Assembly (NCBI RefSeq): GCF_903644135.1
Contig: NZ_CAHJXA010000001.1
Coordinates: 1 to 64,000, forward strand
Direction: 5' to 3'
Source: Sphingomonas bacterium
Lineage (GTDB): Bacteria; Pseudomonadota; Alphaproteobacteria; Sphingomonadales; Sphingomonadaceae
DNA: 64,000 nucleotides
Shown: positions 9,325 to 18,734 of the stretch, one piece after another
Position numbering within the stretch: the stretch's first letter is position 1
Layout: each line of letters opens with the position of its first letter
The notes under the pieces: generated by a model
What the model saw: the letters and a program-made list of their open reading frames with translations, nothing else
Database searches by the model: none
Told to the model about the DNA's origin: nothing
Program-made: the position numbers and the translations under genes

Positions 9325-10955
9325 TGTACCGCTACGACCAATATGACCAGAGCATCGTCGACGCCCGGGTGGACGAGTTCCGCGACCAGGTGCAGCGCCG
9401 CCTCGCCGGGCACCTGACCGAGGATCAGTTCAAGCCGCTCCGGCTGATGAACGGCCTGTATCTCCAGCTCCACGCCTACATGCTGCGCGTCGCCATCCCG
9501 TATGGCACGCTGGACGGGCGACAGATGCGGATGCTGGCGCACATCGCCCGCACCTATGACCGCGGCTACGGCCATTTCACCACGCGCCAGAATATCCAGT
9601 ATAATTGGATCAAGCTGGAGCAAGCGCCCGATATCCTTGCCGATCTTGCAACGGTCGAGATGCACGCCATCCAGACCAGCGGCAACTGCATCCGCAACAT
9701 CAGCTCCGACCAGTTCGCCGGGGCCGCCGCGGACGAAGTAGCCGATCCGCGCCCCTGGGCCGAGCTGATCCGGCAATGGTCGACCTTCCATCCCGAATTC
9801 AGCTTCCTGCCGCGCAAGTTCAAGATCGCGGTGATCGCTGCCGACGAGGATCGCGCGGCGATGCGGCTGCACGATATCGGCCTGCAACTGGTGGAGCGGG
9901 ACGGCCGGCTGGGTGCGCGCGTGTTCGTCGGCGGCGGCATGGGGCGGACGCCGATGATCGCACCGGAGATCAAGGATTTCGTCGAAGCCGCTGATATCCT
10001 GAGCTATCTTGAGGCTGCCCTGCGCGTCTATAATCGCTATGGCCGGCGCGACAACATCTACAAGGCGCGCATCAAGATCCTGATCCACGAGATCGGTGCC
10101 GACGAATATCGCCGCCAGGTCGACGAGGAGCATGTCCAGGTGAAGGCGCTGGGCATCGATCCGCCCGCCGCCGAGCTGGCGCGGATCACGGCGATGTTCG
10201 CAGTCCCCGCCTTCGCCGCCGATGCGCCGGCCGAGACCGACCGCAGCGATCCCGATTTCGCCGTCTGGCTCGATCAGAACGTCGCCGCGCACAAGCAGCC
10301 CGGCCATGCCATCGTCACGATCAGCCTGAAGCCGATCGGCGGCATCCCCGGCGACGCCTCGGCCGAACAGATCGACGTCATGGCCGACCTTGCCGAGCGC
10401 TATTCGTTCGACGAGTTGCGCGTCACCCACAGCCAGAACATCGTCCTGCCCCATGTTCGCCAAGTCGATCTGCCTGCGGTGTGGCAGGCGCTGAGCGAGG
10501 CCGGGCTGGCCGATGCCAATCTCGACCTGATCAGCGACATCATCGCCTGTCCCGGCCTGGACTATTGCAGCCTCGCCAACGCGCGTTCGATCCCGGTCGC
10601 GCAGAAGATCGCCACCCGTTTCGCCGATCTCGGCCGCCAGCGCGAACTGGGCGAGCTCAAGCTCAAGATCAGTGGTTGTATCAACGCCTGCGGCCACCAC
10701 CATGCCGGTCACATCGGCATCCTCGGCGTCGACAAGAAGGGCACGGAGAACTACCAGCTGCTCCTCGGCGGTTCCGGCGCGGAGGACGTCAGCCTCGCCA
10801 AGATCACCGGCCCCGGCTTCGACGAGGACGGCGTGGTCGACGCGATCGAGCGGGTCACCGACAAATATCTCATCGTGCGCGAGGCCGGCGAGCGCTTCCT
10901 CGACACCTATCGCCGGGTCGGCATGGAGCCGTTCAAGGAGGCGATCTATGGTTGA
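9324..10955 (+). CDS. cysI: assimilatory sulfite (nitrite) reductase hemoprotein
   Basis: 543 residues with the duplicated siroheme reductase fold. The N-terminal half contains GHFTTRQNIQ and the TSGNCIRNI siroheme region. The C-terminal half holds the four cluster cysteines as CPGLDYC (CX5C) and CINAC (CX3C) followed by GHHH, ligating a 4Fe-4S cluster bridged to siroheme. It reduces sulfite to sulfide with six electrons. The operon partners (APS reductase, SUMT, DUF2849, DUF934) favour sulfite over nitrite. No flavoprotein subunit is adjacent, so ferredoxin or another donor is likely. Confidence 0.9.
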   Translation: MYRYDQYDQSIVDARVDEFRDQVQRRLAGHLTEDQFKPLRLMNGLYLQLHAYMLRVAIPYGTLDGRQMRMLAHIARTYDRGYGHFTTRQNIQYNWIKLEQAPDILADLATVEMHAIQTSGNCIRNISSDQFAGAAADEVADPRPWAELIRQWSTFHPEFSFLPRKFKIAVIAADEDRAAMRLHDIGLQLVERDGRLGARVFVGGGMGRTPMIAPEIKDFVEAADILSYLEAALRVYNRYGRRDNIYKARIKILIHEIGADEYRRQVDEEHVQVKALGIDPPAAELARITAMFAVPAFAADAPAETDRSDPDFAVWLDQNVAAHKQPGHAIVTISLKPIGGIPGDASAEQIDVMADLAERYSFDELRVTHSQNIVLPHVRQVDLPAVWQALSEAGLADANLDLISDIIACPGLDYCSLANARSIPVAQKIATRFADLGRQRELGELKLKISGCINACGHHHAGHIGILGVDKKGTENYQLLLGGSGAEDVSLAKITGPGFDEDGVVDAIERVTDKYLIVREAGERFLDTYRRVGMEPFKEAIYG

Positions 10956-11415
10956 GGCCACCGACGATGCCGACCTGGCCGGCAACACCGACGCGCTGCT
11001 CCGCTTCCGCGACGACGCCGCGCCCGACGAGCCGGCAGTGACGCTCGATGCCTTCCTGGCCGACCAGGACGACACAAAAGCGGTGCGGCTGGAGGCGGGC
11101 GACGATGCGCGCGCGCTGCTGCCGTACCTGCGGCGGCTGGCACTGGTAGAGGTAAGCTTCCCCAGCTTTCGCGACGGCCGCGGCTATTCGGCGGCGCGGC
11201 TGCTGCGTGAGGCGGGATATGGTGGCGAGTTGCGCGCGGCCGGCGACGTGCTGGTCGACCAACTGTCGTTCATGCGCCGCTGCGGATTCGACAGCTTCGC
11301 TCCCGAGGCACCGATCGATCCAGCGACCCTCAATCGCGCGCTCGGCCGCTACGCCAACCAGTATCAGCCTGCCGCCGATCGCGCGGTGCCGGTTTGGAAG
11401 CAACGTCATGGCTGA
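10948..11415 (+). CDS. DUF934 family protein of the sulfate assimilation operon
   Basis: 155 residues with VEVSFPSFRDGRGYS, the recognisable DUF934 core, followed by LRAAGDVLVDQ. The family is regularly found between sulfite reductase and APS/PAPS reductase; its biochemical role is not established. The ATG at 10948 overlaps the cysI stop by 8 bases. A longer in-frame extension upstream lies entirely inside cysI and is not credible. The stop overlaps the cysH start by 8 bases, so expression is tightly linked. Confidence 0.85.
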   Translation: MVEATDDADLAGNTDALLRFRDDAAPDEPAVTLDAFLADQDDTKAVRLEAGDDARALLPYLRRLALVEVSFPSFRDGRGYSAARLLREAGYGGELRAAGDVLVDQLSFMRRCGFDSFAPEAPIDPATLNRALGRYANQYQPAADRAVPVWKQRHG

Positions 11416-12166
11416 AGCCGCACGCCGGCTCGACGTCATCGAAGTCGGCCCGATCGTCACCGCTGCAGACGCTGCGGCGATGGAGGAGCGCTTCATCGGC
11501 GTGCCTGCCGCGGCGATGCTCGCGGAGCTGCTGACGGGCGAACTGGCCGGCCGCGTGGCGGCGGTGTCGTCGTTCGGGGCGGAATCGGCCGTGCTGCTGC
11601 ACATGGTCGCCGCTATCGACCGCGACGTGCCGGTGATTTTTACCAACACGCAGAAGATCTTCGGCGAGACTCTTGCCTATCGCGATGAGCTTGCCGAGCG
11701 GCTGGGGCTGACCGATCTGCGCGTCTATCGGCCCGATCCCCGGCTGCTGCAGCTGAAGGACGGGACCGGGCTGCGCTGGTCCTACGACCCCGACGGCTGC
11801 TGCGACCTGCGCAAGGTCGAGCCGCTGCGCCGCGCCCTGCTGCCGTTCGGGGCGTGGATCAGTGGTCGCAAGGGCTTCCAGGCCGGCACCCGCACCGCGC
11901 TGCCGCGGTTCGAGGCGGACGAGGGCAAGCTCAAGCTCAATCCGCTCGCCGACTGGACCAAGGCGGACCTCGACGGCTATTTCGCCGCTCACGACCTGCC
12001 CCGCCATCCGCTGGAGGCGCAGGGATATCCCTCGATCGGTTGCGCGCCCTGCACCAGCAAGGTGCTGCCCGGTGACGATCCGCGATCGGGACGCTGGCGC
12101 GGCTGGGACAAGGTGGAATGCGGCATCCACCAGCCGGCAAGCCCGGGCGAGGACCCGATCTTCTAA
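11408..12166 (+). CDS. cysH: adenylyl-sulfate (APS) reductase, 4Fe-4S type
   Basis: Reduces adenosine 5'-phosphosulfate to sulfite and AMP using thioredoxin-type electrons. The 252 residues carry SSFGAESAVLLH (PP-loop-like phosphate binding), the CC pair in PDGCCDLRKVEPL and the CAPC pair. Together CC and CXXC ligate the 4Fe-4S cluster that distinguishes APS from PAPS reductases. The catalytic Cys lies in the C-terminal VECGIH. The start overlaps the DUF934 stop. It is the last gene of the sulfur operon; no cysDN is present here. Confidence 0.92.
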   Translation: MAEAARRLDVIEVGPIVTAADAAAMEERFIGVPAAAMLAELLTGELAGRVAAVSSFGAESAVLLHMVAAIDRDVPVIFTNTQKIFGETLAYRDELAERLGLTDLRVYRPDPRLLQLKDGTGLRWSYDPDGCCDLRKVEPLRRALLPFGAWISGRKGFQAGTRTALPRFEADEGKLKLNPLADWTKADLDGYFAAHDLPRHPLEAQGYPSIGCAPCTSKVLPGDDPRSGRWRGWDKVECGIHQPASPGEDPIF

Positions 12167-12250
12167 GCGGCTGCCGATGCCGTTCGGAGCCAATCGCCTT
12201 ATCATCGGTTAGCTTTCCGACGCGCCTCGGCGCTTGCGCCGGAGCCAGTT

Positions 12251-13726
12251 TTGCATCGTCCTCCTCGTTTCGTCGTTGCCGCAGCGCCTGCGGTGCTCGC
12301 GCTCGCCGGGTGCACCCACAAGGGCGGCAACCCGGCCCCGCCGCGCGTCGACACGGCGGCGCAACTGCCGTCCGAGACATCGACCATCGTCGTGCCGGTG
12401 AGCGCGCCGTTGACCGACCTCGAAGCGGCCATCGACCAGGAGACGCCCAAGCAGCTGTGGAAGATCGATCAGCATCAGGACAGCTGCGTCCCCGCCAAGC
12501 GCGTGAACCTGGGCATCGCCAAGGTGAAGGTCGTGCCCAATCTCGGCTGCCGGATCGTCGGCCAAGTGGTGCGCGGCCGCATCGCGCTCGGCGGCAGCGG
12601 GTCGACGTTGCGGATCACCATGCCGGTGACCGCGACCATCTCCGCCAACAATGTCGGCGGCCTCGTCAGCAAGACCGCGACCGGGGCAGCGGTCGTCCAC
12701 GCCACCGCGCGGCTGTCGGTCGCGGGTGATTGGCGACCGGTGGCGAAGGTGTCGATCGATTACGACTGGAGCACGCCGCCCGGCATCGACTTCCTCGGCA
12801 AGCGCATCGTCTTCGCCGACAAGGCCGACGAGCGGCTGAAGCCCGTCATCGCCGACCTGGAACGCAGCCTGCCGGCGCAGCTCGCCAAGCTCAACCTGCG
12901 CGACAAGCTTGGCGAGGCATGGCGGCAGGGCTTCACCTCGCTGCAGCTCAACCGCGCCAACCCGCCGGCCTGGATGCGGATCACGCCCAAGCAGCTCGGC
13001 TTTGGCGGCTACAAGGTCACGGGACGCAATCTGGAGATGGTGCTCGCGGCCGAGGCGGTGACCGAGACGTTCGTCGGCGATCGCCCGGCCGATCCCGCGC
13101 CGACGCCGCTGCCGCCGCCCTCGCCGTCGATCGGTGAGCGTGGGCTGCAATTCTTTATCCCCGTCCTCGCCGACTATGCGCAGCTGGAGCCGGTGGTCCA
13201 GCGCACGTTGCAGAAACTGGCGGCCAAGGGGATCAACCTCAAGGGCATCGGCCCGGTCGATGCCCAGTTCGGCAAGGTCACCATCTACGCCACTGACGGC
13301 GGCCATCTCGCGATCGGCGTCGAGACCAAGGTGAAGGCGCGCACTCATTCGTGGATAGCCACGGACGGCACGATCTGGCTGACTGCGATCCCGTACAACG
13401 CCGCCGGGTCGCAGCTGATCCGCGCCCGCGACGTCCGCCTCGCCAGCGACACGGATAGCCACGTCGCCAACCTGCTGGTCGCCCTGTTCAACGACACGGG
13501 CGTGCGCGACAGCATCCGCGACTCGCTCAGCCACGACTTCGCGAAGGATTATGCCAAGGTGCTTGGCTCGGCACGCACCGCGATCGCGGCCAAGCGCGAG
13601 GGCGACTTCATGCTGTCGGCCAACGTGACGCAGGTGCGCAACGGCCAGATCAAGGTCACCGGCAAGGGGCTGTTCCTGCCGGTGCGCGCAACGGGAGCGG
13701 CGTCGATCAGCTATCGGCCGGGCTAA
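12251..13726 (+). CDS. DUF4403 family lipoprotein
   Basis: 491 residues opening with a signal peptide and lipobox (LALAGC, Cys about residue 19), so it should be exported and lipidated. The remainder matches the DUF4403 layout: an N-terminal beta-rich half (STIVVPVSAPLTDLEAAID) and a C-terminal half beginning around FFIPVLADYAQLEPVV, with two similar elongated domains. This organisation recalls lipid-binding tubular (TULIP/BPI-like) proteins, but that is inference. It starts with TTG; no better in-frame ATG exists. The stop codon overlaps the dnaB stop by 4 bases in convergent orientation. Confidence 0.75.
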   Translation: MHRPPRFVVAAAPAVLALAGCTHKGGNPAPPRVDTAAQLPSETSTIVVPVSAPLTDLEAAIDQETPKQLWKIDQHQDSCVPAKRVNLGIAKVKVVPNLGCRIVGQVVRGRIALGGSGSTLRITMPVTATISANNVGGLVSKTATGAAVVHATARLSVAGDWRPVAKVSIDYDWSTPPGIDFLGKRIVFADKADERLKPVIADLERSLPAQLAKLNLRDKLGEAWRQGFTSLQLNRANPPAWMRITPKQLGFGGYKVTGRNLEMVLAAEAVTETFVGDRPADPAPTPLPPPSPSIGERGLQFFIPVLADYAQLEPVVQRTLQKLAAKGINLKGIGPVDAQFGKVTIYATDGGHLAIGVETKVKARTHSWIATDGTIWLTAIPYNAAGSQLIRARDVRLASDTDSHVANLLVALFNDTGVRDSIRDSLSHDFAKDYAKVLGSARTAIAAKREGDFMLSANVTQVRNGQIKVTGKGLFLPVRATGAASISYRPG

Positions 13727-15225
13727 TAGCCGGCGTAATCGCTGAAGCGGGTGATGGTCGGGTCGAACTTCATCGTCACCTTGCCGGTCGCGCCGTGGCG
13801 CTGCTTGGCGACGATCAGCTCGGCGAGGCCATAGACGCGCTCCATGTCCGCCGCCCAGCGCGAATGGTCCTCGAAGGTCTTGGAGTCGTCGCCCTCGCTC
13901 GGCCGCTTGGGCTCCTTGGCAGCGACGTAATAATCCTCGCGATAGACGAACCAGACCATGTCGGCATCCTGCTCGATCGACCCCGATTCGCGCAGGTCCG
14001 ACAATTGCGGCCGCTTGTCCTCGCGCTGCTCCACCGCGCGGCTGAGCTGCGACAGCGCCAGGACGGGGACGTTGAGGTCCTTGGCCATGGTCTTGAGCCC
14101 GCGGCTGATCTCGGAAATCTCCTGGACGCGATTGCCGTCGCTCTGCTTACCCGAGCCGGTGAGCAGCTGGAGGTAATCGACGACCACCAGCCCGATCTCG
14201 TTGTTGTGACGCCGTTGCAGCCGGCGGACGCGGGTGTGGAGAGAACCGATCGACAGGCCGCCGGTATCGTCGATGAACAGCGGCAGGTTCTCCAGCTCGG
14301 CGGCGGCGGCGGCAAGCTGGCCGAACTCCGCCTTGCTGATCTTGCCCATCCGCAGCGATTCGGAGCTGATCTTCGACTGTTCGGCGAGGATGCGCGTCGC
14401 GAGCTGGTCGGCGCTCATCTCCAGGCTGAAGAATGCGACCTTGGCCCCCACCGACTGCGCCGGGGCGATCCCGTCAGCCATGTCGCGCATCCAGCGCCGG
14501 GCGGCGTTGAAGGCGATGTTGGTGGCGAGCGAGGTCTTGCCCATGCCGGGACGGCCGGCGAGGATCATCAGGTCGCTGTGATGCATCCCGCCGATCTTGG
14601 CGTTGAGCGAATCGAGCCCGGTGGTGACGCCCGACAGGTTGCCGCCGGAGTTGAGCGCCCGCTCGGCCATCTTGACCGCCATGGTCGTTGCCTGGGCGAA
14701 GGTCTTGACGCTCTCCTGCACGCCGCCGTCCGCGGCGACCTTGAACAGCTCCTCCTCGGCCTGCTCGATCTGGCCGCGCGGGTTGACTTCCTCGCTGGTG
14801 TCCATCGCCCGGTCGACCAGCGTGCGCCCGACGCTGACCAGCGCGCGCAGCATGGCGAGGTCGTAAATCTGGGTGGCGAACTGGCGCGCGCCGATCAGCC
14901 CCGCACCCGAGCCGGTCAGCCCCGCCAAGTAAGCGGGCCCGCCCAGCTCGCGCATCCCCTCGTCGGCCTCGAACATCGGCCGGAGCGTCACCGGCGTTGC
15001 CAGCATGTCGTTGCTGCGCAGCGTCTTGATCGCGGCGAAGATGCGGCCGTGCAGCGGCTCGTAAAAATGCGCCGGCTCCAGCCGATCGATCAGGTCGTCG
15101 GCGAGGCGATTGTCGATCATCATCGCACCCAGCATCGCCGCCTCCGCCTCGACGTTGCGGGGCAGCTGCGGCTCGTTGCCGACCGCGTTGGAGGGTGCCG
15201 GAACGGGGAATGCCAGGGTTGCCAT
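13723..15225 (-). CDS. dnaB: replicative DNA helicase DnaB
   Basis: 500 residues: an N-terminal helical domain ([16 protein letters not shown]) and a RecA-like C-terminal helicase domain with Walker [14 protein letters not shown] near residue 230, the Walker B region [11 protein letters not shown] and the [15 protein letters not shown] motif. It is the hexameric helicase that unwinds DNA at the replication fork. No intein or insertion is visible. It is divergent from the UPF0262 gene, and the roughly 100 bases between them should hold both promoters. Confidence 0.96.
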   Translation of the reverse strand: MATLAFPVPAPSNAVGNEPQLPRNVEAEAAMLGAMMIDNRLADDLIDRLEPAHFYEPLHGRIFAAIKTLRSNDMLATPVTLRPMFEADEGMRELGGPAYLAGLTGSGAGLIGARQFATQIYDLAMLRALVSVGRTLVDRAMDTSEEVNPRGQIEQAEEELFKVAADGGVQESVKTFAQATTMAVKMAERALNSGGNLSGVTTGLDSLNAKIGGMHHSDLMILAGRPGMGKTSLATNIAFNAARRWMRDMADGIAPAQSVGAKVAFFSLEMSADQLATRILAEQSKISSESLRMGKISKAEFGQLAAAAAELENLPLFIDDTGGLSIGSLHTRVRRLQRRHNNEIGLVVVDYLQLLTGSGKQSDGNRVQEISEISRGLKTMAKDLNVPVLALSQLSRAVEQREDKRPQLSDLRESGSIEQDADMVWFVYREDYYVAAKEPKRPSEGDDSKTFEDHSRWAADMERVYGLAELIVAKQRHGATGKVTMKFDPTITRFSDYAGY

Positions 15226-15323
15226 CGCCGCCTTGTGGGCTGCCGCCCCGCCCCGCTCAACGGGGTTGCGCCGGAATGATGGGGATAAGTGACAGGCGGC
15301 GGCGGCAGAGCTATCCCGCGTCG

Positions 15324-15821
15324 GTGGCGGACACCCGGAAAGCGGATCGGCGCATCAGCCATGTCGAGCTGGACGAGCACAGCCTCGGCTGGCGCTCGGC
15401 CGATGTCGAGCAGGAGCGGCGGATCGCGATCTTCGACCTGATCGAAGGCAACTCGTTCGCGCCGGTGCGGGTCCATGCCGACGGTTATGCCGGCCCCTAT
15501 CGGCTCAAGCTTGAGTCGGAGGAAGGGCGGCTGGGGCTGCACCTGTATCGCGAGGACGGCAGCCACCTGGAGACGCTGGTGCTGGCGCTCGGCCGGTTCC
15601 GCCGGGCGATCAAGGACTATTTCGCGATCTGCGACAGCTATTACCAGGCGATCCGCGCCAGCACCCCGCAACAGATCGAGACGATCGACATGGCCCGCCG
15701 CGGCCTGCATGACGACGCCGCGACGATGCTCCAGGAGCGGCTGGCGGGCAAGATCGAGGTCGATTTCGACACTGCGCGGCGGTTGTTCACGCTTATTTGT
15801 GTGCTGCACATTCGTGGCTAG
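15324..15821 (+). CDS. UPF0262 family protein
   Basis: 165 residues with the UPF0262 pattern: an early ISHVELDE strand, [30 protein letters not shown], and a helical stretch [20 protein letters not shown]. The family is alphaproteobacterial and of unknown function. The GTG at 15324 gives the family-like start VADTRK; ATGs at 15276 and 15279 would add a basic, unlikely N terminus. It is the first gene of a coupled set with the GH25-like gene, cdd and DUF418. Confidence 0.75.
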   Translation: MADTRKADRRISHVELDEHSLGWRSADVEQERRIAIFDLIEGNSFAPVRVHADGYAGPYRLKLESEEGRLGLHLYREDGSHLETLVLALGRFRRAIKDYFAICDSYYQAIRASTPQQIETIDMARRGLHDDAATMLQERLAGKIEVDFDTARRLFTLICVLHIRG

Positions 15822-16482
15822 GCTGGGAATGGCGGCGTTGCTGGCGCTGGCGGGAATGGCGGTGATCGGCGGCTGGCAGTTCGCCACCGCCTGGACACCG
15901 TCGAAGCGGACTTATCCGCTGCAAGGGCTCGACCTCGGCGAGAACCCGCCGGCGGCGGAATGGCCGACGGTCCGCGCCGCCGGAGCCGACTTCGCCTATC
16001 AGGTCGCGACCGCGGGCACCGATCGCGAGCCGAGCTTCGAGGCGAACTGGAGCGCGTTGCCCGAGGCGGGGCTGCGGCGCGGCGCGGTCCACCTCTACTC
16101 GCTGTGCCGGCCCGCCCGCGCGCAGGCCAACGCCTTCAACGTGGTCGTGCCCGCCGCGGGCGACGCCCTCCCCGCCGCGGTCGACCTGTCGTTCCGCGAC
16201 GACTGTGCGGCGCGGCCCGATCGCGACACGCTGGTGGCAGACGTGCGGCGCTTCATCACGACGGTGGAGGCGCATACCGGCAAGCCGATGCTGCTGCGCG
16301 TCAGCCGCGCGGTGGAGGCGCGCTACCGGCTGAGCGCCGCGATCGAGCGGCCGATCTGGGCGATGGCCAGCGGCTTCGCGCCCGGCTATGCGGCGCGGCC
16401 ATGGCGGTTATGGCGTGCGTCGGGCATCCACCGCGTTCGGGGGATCGAGGGGCCGGTGAACTGGGACGTAGTCGCACCATGA
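15814..16482 (+). CDS. glycoside hydrolase family 25-like protein with altered catalytic motif
   Basis: 222 residues with an N-terminal signal anchor ([16 protein letters not shown]), then a GH25 lysozyme-like fold: [23 protein letters not shown] and [13 protein letters not shown]. In active GH25 muramidases the central motif is D-x-E; here it reads VDLSFRDDC, so the catalytic Glu position is Ser. The protein may be inactive against peptidoglycan or may bind it. The GTG at 15814 overlaps the UPF0262 stop by 8 bases; an ATG at 15829 is an alternative. The stop overlaps cdd as ATGA. Confidence 0.65.
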   Translation: MARLGMAALLALAGMAVIGGWQFATAWTPSKRTYPLQGLDLGENPPAAEWPTVRAAGADFAYQVATAGTDREPSFEANWSALPEAGLRRGAVHLYSLCRPARAQANAFNVVVPAAGDALPAAVDLSFRDDCAARPDRDTLVADVRRFITTVEAHTGKPMLLRVSRAVEARYRLSAAIERPIWAMASGFAPGYAARPWRLWRASGIHRVRGIEGPVNWDVVAP

Positions 16483-16952
16483 GCGACGGGTCGAGCGACG
16501 CCGATGCGCAGCGGCTGGTCGCGGCGGCGCGCGCGGCGGCGGTCCATGCCCACGCGCCCTATTCGCGGTTCGCGGTCGGCGCGGCATTGTTGATGACCGA
16601 CGGCAGCCTGATCACCGGTGCCAATATGGAGAATGCGAGCTACGGCCTGTCGCTCTGCGCCGAGACGGTGGCGGTCGCGACGGCGAGCGCGCAGGGACGG
16701 CTGGGCGACATCGTCGCGGTTGGGGTGATCGGCGGCGCGATGGACGCGGAGGGTCGGGCGACCGGCGCGACCCCGGTCAGCCCCTGCGGCCGGTGCCGTC
16801 AGATACTCAACGAAGCGGCGCAGATCGGCGGCCGCGACCTCCCGGTGCATTGCGGCGGTGCTGAGGGCGAGGCGATCGTCAGCTATCGCCTGTCACAGCT
16901 GCTGCCCGACGCCTTTGGGCCGGCCGACCTCGGCCTCGTCCCGCGCCGGTGA
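16479..16952 (+). CDS. cdd: cytidine deaminase
   Basis: Deaminates cytidine and deoxycytidine to uridine forms in pyrimidine salvage. The 157 residues show the zinc site: Cys-Ala-Glu in LCAETVAVA (metal ligand plus proton-shuttling Glu) and the two-cysteine motif PCGRCRQIL. The substrate loop is FAVGAALLMTDG followed by NMENASYG. The length is slightly above the 130-residue tetrameric enzymes. The start overlaps the upstream stop by 4 bases and the stop overlaps the DUF418 GTG start. Confidence 0.92.
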   Translation: MSDGSSDADAQRLVAAARAAAVHAHAPYSRFAVGAALLMTDGSLITGANMENASYGLSLCAETVAVATASAQGRLGDIVAVGVIGGAMDAEGRATGATPVSPCGRCRQILNEAAQIGGRDLPVHCGGAEGEAIVSYRLSQLLPDAFGPADLGLVPRR

Positions 16953-18658
16953 TCGCCGCCGGTCGGATCGCATCGCTGGACCTGATCCGCGGCGTGGCGG
17001 TGCTCGGCATCCTGCTGATGAACATCGTCGCGTTCGGGATGCCGGAGGCCGCCTATTCCAACCCCGCCGCCTATGGCGCTCACGGCCCGTTCGACACCGC
17101 CGCCTGGGCGATCAACGCGGCGCTGGTCGACGGGCGGATGCGCGGGCTGTTCTCGTTCCTGTTCGGCGCGTCGCTGCTGCTCGTCACCGACCGTGCCGAA
17201 GCGGCCGGCGTCGGTGCCGCGCGCGTTCATTTCAGCCGCATGGCGTGGTTGCTGGCGTTCGGCATCGCCCATCTGTTCCTCGTCTGGTGGGGCGATATCC
17301 TCCAGCATTATGCGCTGGTCGGAGCCATCGCCTTCTTCCTGCGCCGGCTGGAGACGCACAGGCTGATCATCCTTGCCACCCTGCTGCTGGCGATCGAGCT
17401 GTTGCTCTGCGCCGGATTGCCGGTCGCGATGGCCATGGCGGTCGCGGCGATCCATGCGCCGCATCCGAGCGCTGCCGCCCTTGCCAATTACCGCGACTTT
17501 GTCGACACGTTCGGCCGGCCGAGCGCGGCCGTGCTCGCCCGCGACCTAGCGGGCTATCGCGGCGGCTATGCCACTGAATTCGGCTATCGCTGGCCCGACG
17601 CCATCCAGACGCCGTGGCGCACACTGGCCTTTGTCGGACCCGAGACGCTGGCTTACATGATGCTGGGGATGGCCGCGCTGAAGAGCGGCCTGCTTGCCGG
17701 TGCCTGGCCGCGAGCGCGCTATCGGCGCTGGGCCGCGGTATGCTTCGGCATCGGCCTGCCCGGCTATGCCGCGCTGACCTGGTGGACGTGGCACAGCGGC
17801 TTCGACATGGAGGTGATCGCGCTGGCCACTCTCGTGCTATCGGTGCCGCTGCGGCCGGTGATGATCGTCGGCTGGGCCTGCCTGATCCTGCTGCTCGCCC
17901 GGCCCGGTGGTCGCCTGACGGGCCGGCTGGAGGCGGCGGGGCGGATGGCGTTCACCAACTATCTCGCCACCTCGCTGCTCTGCACCACCTTCTTCTATGG
18001 CTATGGTCTGGGCTGGTACGGGCATCTGTCGCGAGCGGCGCTGTACCTGGTCGTGCTGGTCGTCTGGTTGCTGATCCTCGGCTGGTCAGAGCCGTGGTTG
18101 CGCCGGTTCCGCTACGGGCCGTTCGAGTGGCTGTGGCGCAGTCTCGCGCGCGGACGGCTGCAGGCGATGCGTGGTGAAGCGCCCGGATCAGGCGCGGCCG
18201 AACTGCACCGGAGCCTTGCGGCCGAACCCGCCGCCCACGATCGGGCGACGCTCGACCAGCGGGCTCGCCTCGCGCTCCAGCAGCGCCAGCGTGCGCTCGA
18301 ACAGCGGCCGCAGCTGAGCGACATGCTCCAGCGCGCTCTCCGGCGTGTCCTGCGCCTCGACGCAGTCACGCGCGATCGTCTCGATCGTCTCGGCCAGCGC
18401 GCCGAGCGGCTCCGCCCCGAACTGACGCGATTCGCCCTTCAGCGTGTGCGCGGGGATCACCATGGCGGGAGCGTTATGGGCGCGCATCGCCTCTTCCAGC
18501 GCGACGACCGACTTGTAGCCGTCCTCGCGGAAATAGCCGAGAATGCGCACGAATCCTGCGCCAAGCTCGCTGCGCGATCGGCCATAGGCCTGCCAATCGA
18601 CCAAGGTACTGCCTTCGAACGACACGTTCTCTTCCTCCGGGGCTTAGCTGCCCATTGA
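16949..18658 (+). CDS. DUF418 family membrane protein, reading frame extended by lost stop
   Basis: Residues 1 to about 408 form a typical DUF418 protein: an amphipathic start (RIASLDLIRGVAVLGILLMN), FSFLFGASLLL, several membrane helices and a C-terminal DUF418 core ending GPFEWLWRSLARGRLQAM. Homologues normally stop here. In this frame no stop occurs until 18658, so the last ~160 residues are hydrophilic, low in pattern, and antisense to the hpt gene. A TGA sits one frame away at 18175-18177, consistent with a one-base indel, real or from sequencing. GTG start overlapping the cdd stop. Likely a transporter or acyltransferase-type membrane protein; function unproven. Confidence 0.75.
   Translation: MIAAGRIASLDLIRGVAVLGILLMNIVAFGMPEAAYSNPAAYGAHGPFDTAAWAINAALVDGRMRGLFSFLFGASLLLVTDRAEAAGVGAARVHFSRMAWLLAFGIAHLFLVWWGDILQHYALVGAIAFFLRRLETHRLIILATLLLAIELLLCAGLPVAMAMAVAAIHAPHPSAAALANYRDFVDTFGRPSAAVLARDLAGYRGGYATEFGYRWPDAIQTPWRTLAFVGPETLAYMMLGMAALKSGLLAGAWPRARYRRWAAVCFGIGLPGYAALTWWTWHSGFDMEVIALATLVLSVPLRPVMIVGWACLILLLARPGGRLTGRLEAAGRMAFTNYLATSLLCTTFFYGYGLGWYGHLSRAALYLVVLVVWLLILGWSEPWLRRFRYGPFEWLWRSLARGRLQAMRGEAPGSGAAELHRSLAAEPAAHDRATLDQRARLALQQRQRALEQRPQLSDMLQRALRRVLRLDAVTRDRLDRLGQRAERLRPELTRFALQRVRGDHHGGSVMGAHRLFQRDDRLVAVLAEIAENAHESCAKLAARSAIGLPIDQGTAFERHVLFLRGLAAH
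18188..18625 (-). CDS. Hpt (histidine phosphotransfer) domain protein
   Basis: 145 residues, mostly helical, with the Hpt signature IPAHTLKGESRQFGA, whose His would accept phosphate from a receiver or hybrid kinase. About 30 variable residues follow the four-helix bundle. No histidine kinase or response regulator lies nearby, so it is probably an orphan phosphorelay component. The whole gene is nested, antisense, inside the extended DUF418 reading frame; the coherent Hpt motif supports this strand as the real gene. Confidence 0.8.
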   Translation of the reverse strand: MSFEGSTLVDWQAYGRSRSELGAGFVRILGYFREDGYKSVVALEEAMRAHNAPAMVIPAHTLKGESRQFGAEPLGALAETIETIARDCVEAQDTPESALEHVAQLRPLFERTLALLEREASPLVERRPIVGGGFGRKAPVQFGRA

Positions 18659-18662
18659 GAAG

Positions 18663-18688
18663 CCGGTCCCCATGTATAGCGGGGCCGG
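18663..18688 (-). terminator. hairpin between der and hpt
   Basis: The arms CCGG-T-CCCC and GGGG-CCGG pair into an 8-bp GC-rich stem with one bulged base and a 9-base loop. It lies downstream of the der stop and just upstream of hpt on the minus strand. No U-tract follows, so it could be a weak terminator, attenuator or processing site rather than a standard intrinsic terminator. Confidence 0.35.
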
Positions 18689-18734
18689 TAAACAAGGCGT
18701 TCCCGCAACATCCAATCCGGCGCGGAACGCAGCG

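Noticed and set aside
9183-11075. 630-residue open frame antisense to cysI
   Set aside because: Shadow of the sulfite reductase gene, which has all cluster cysteines.
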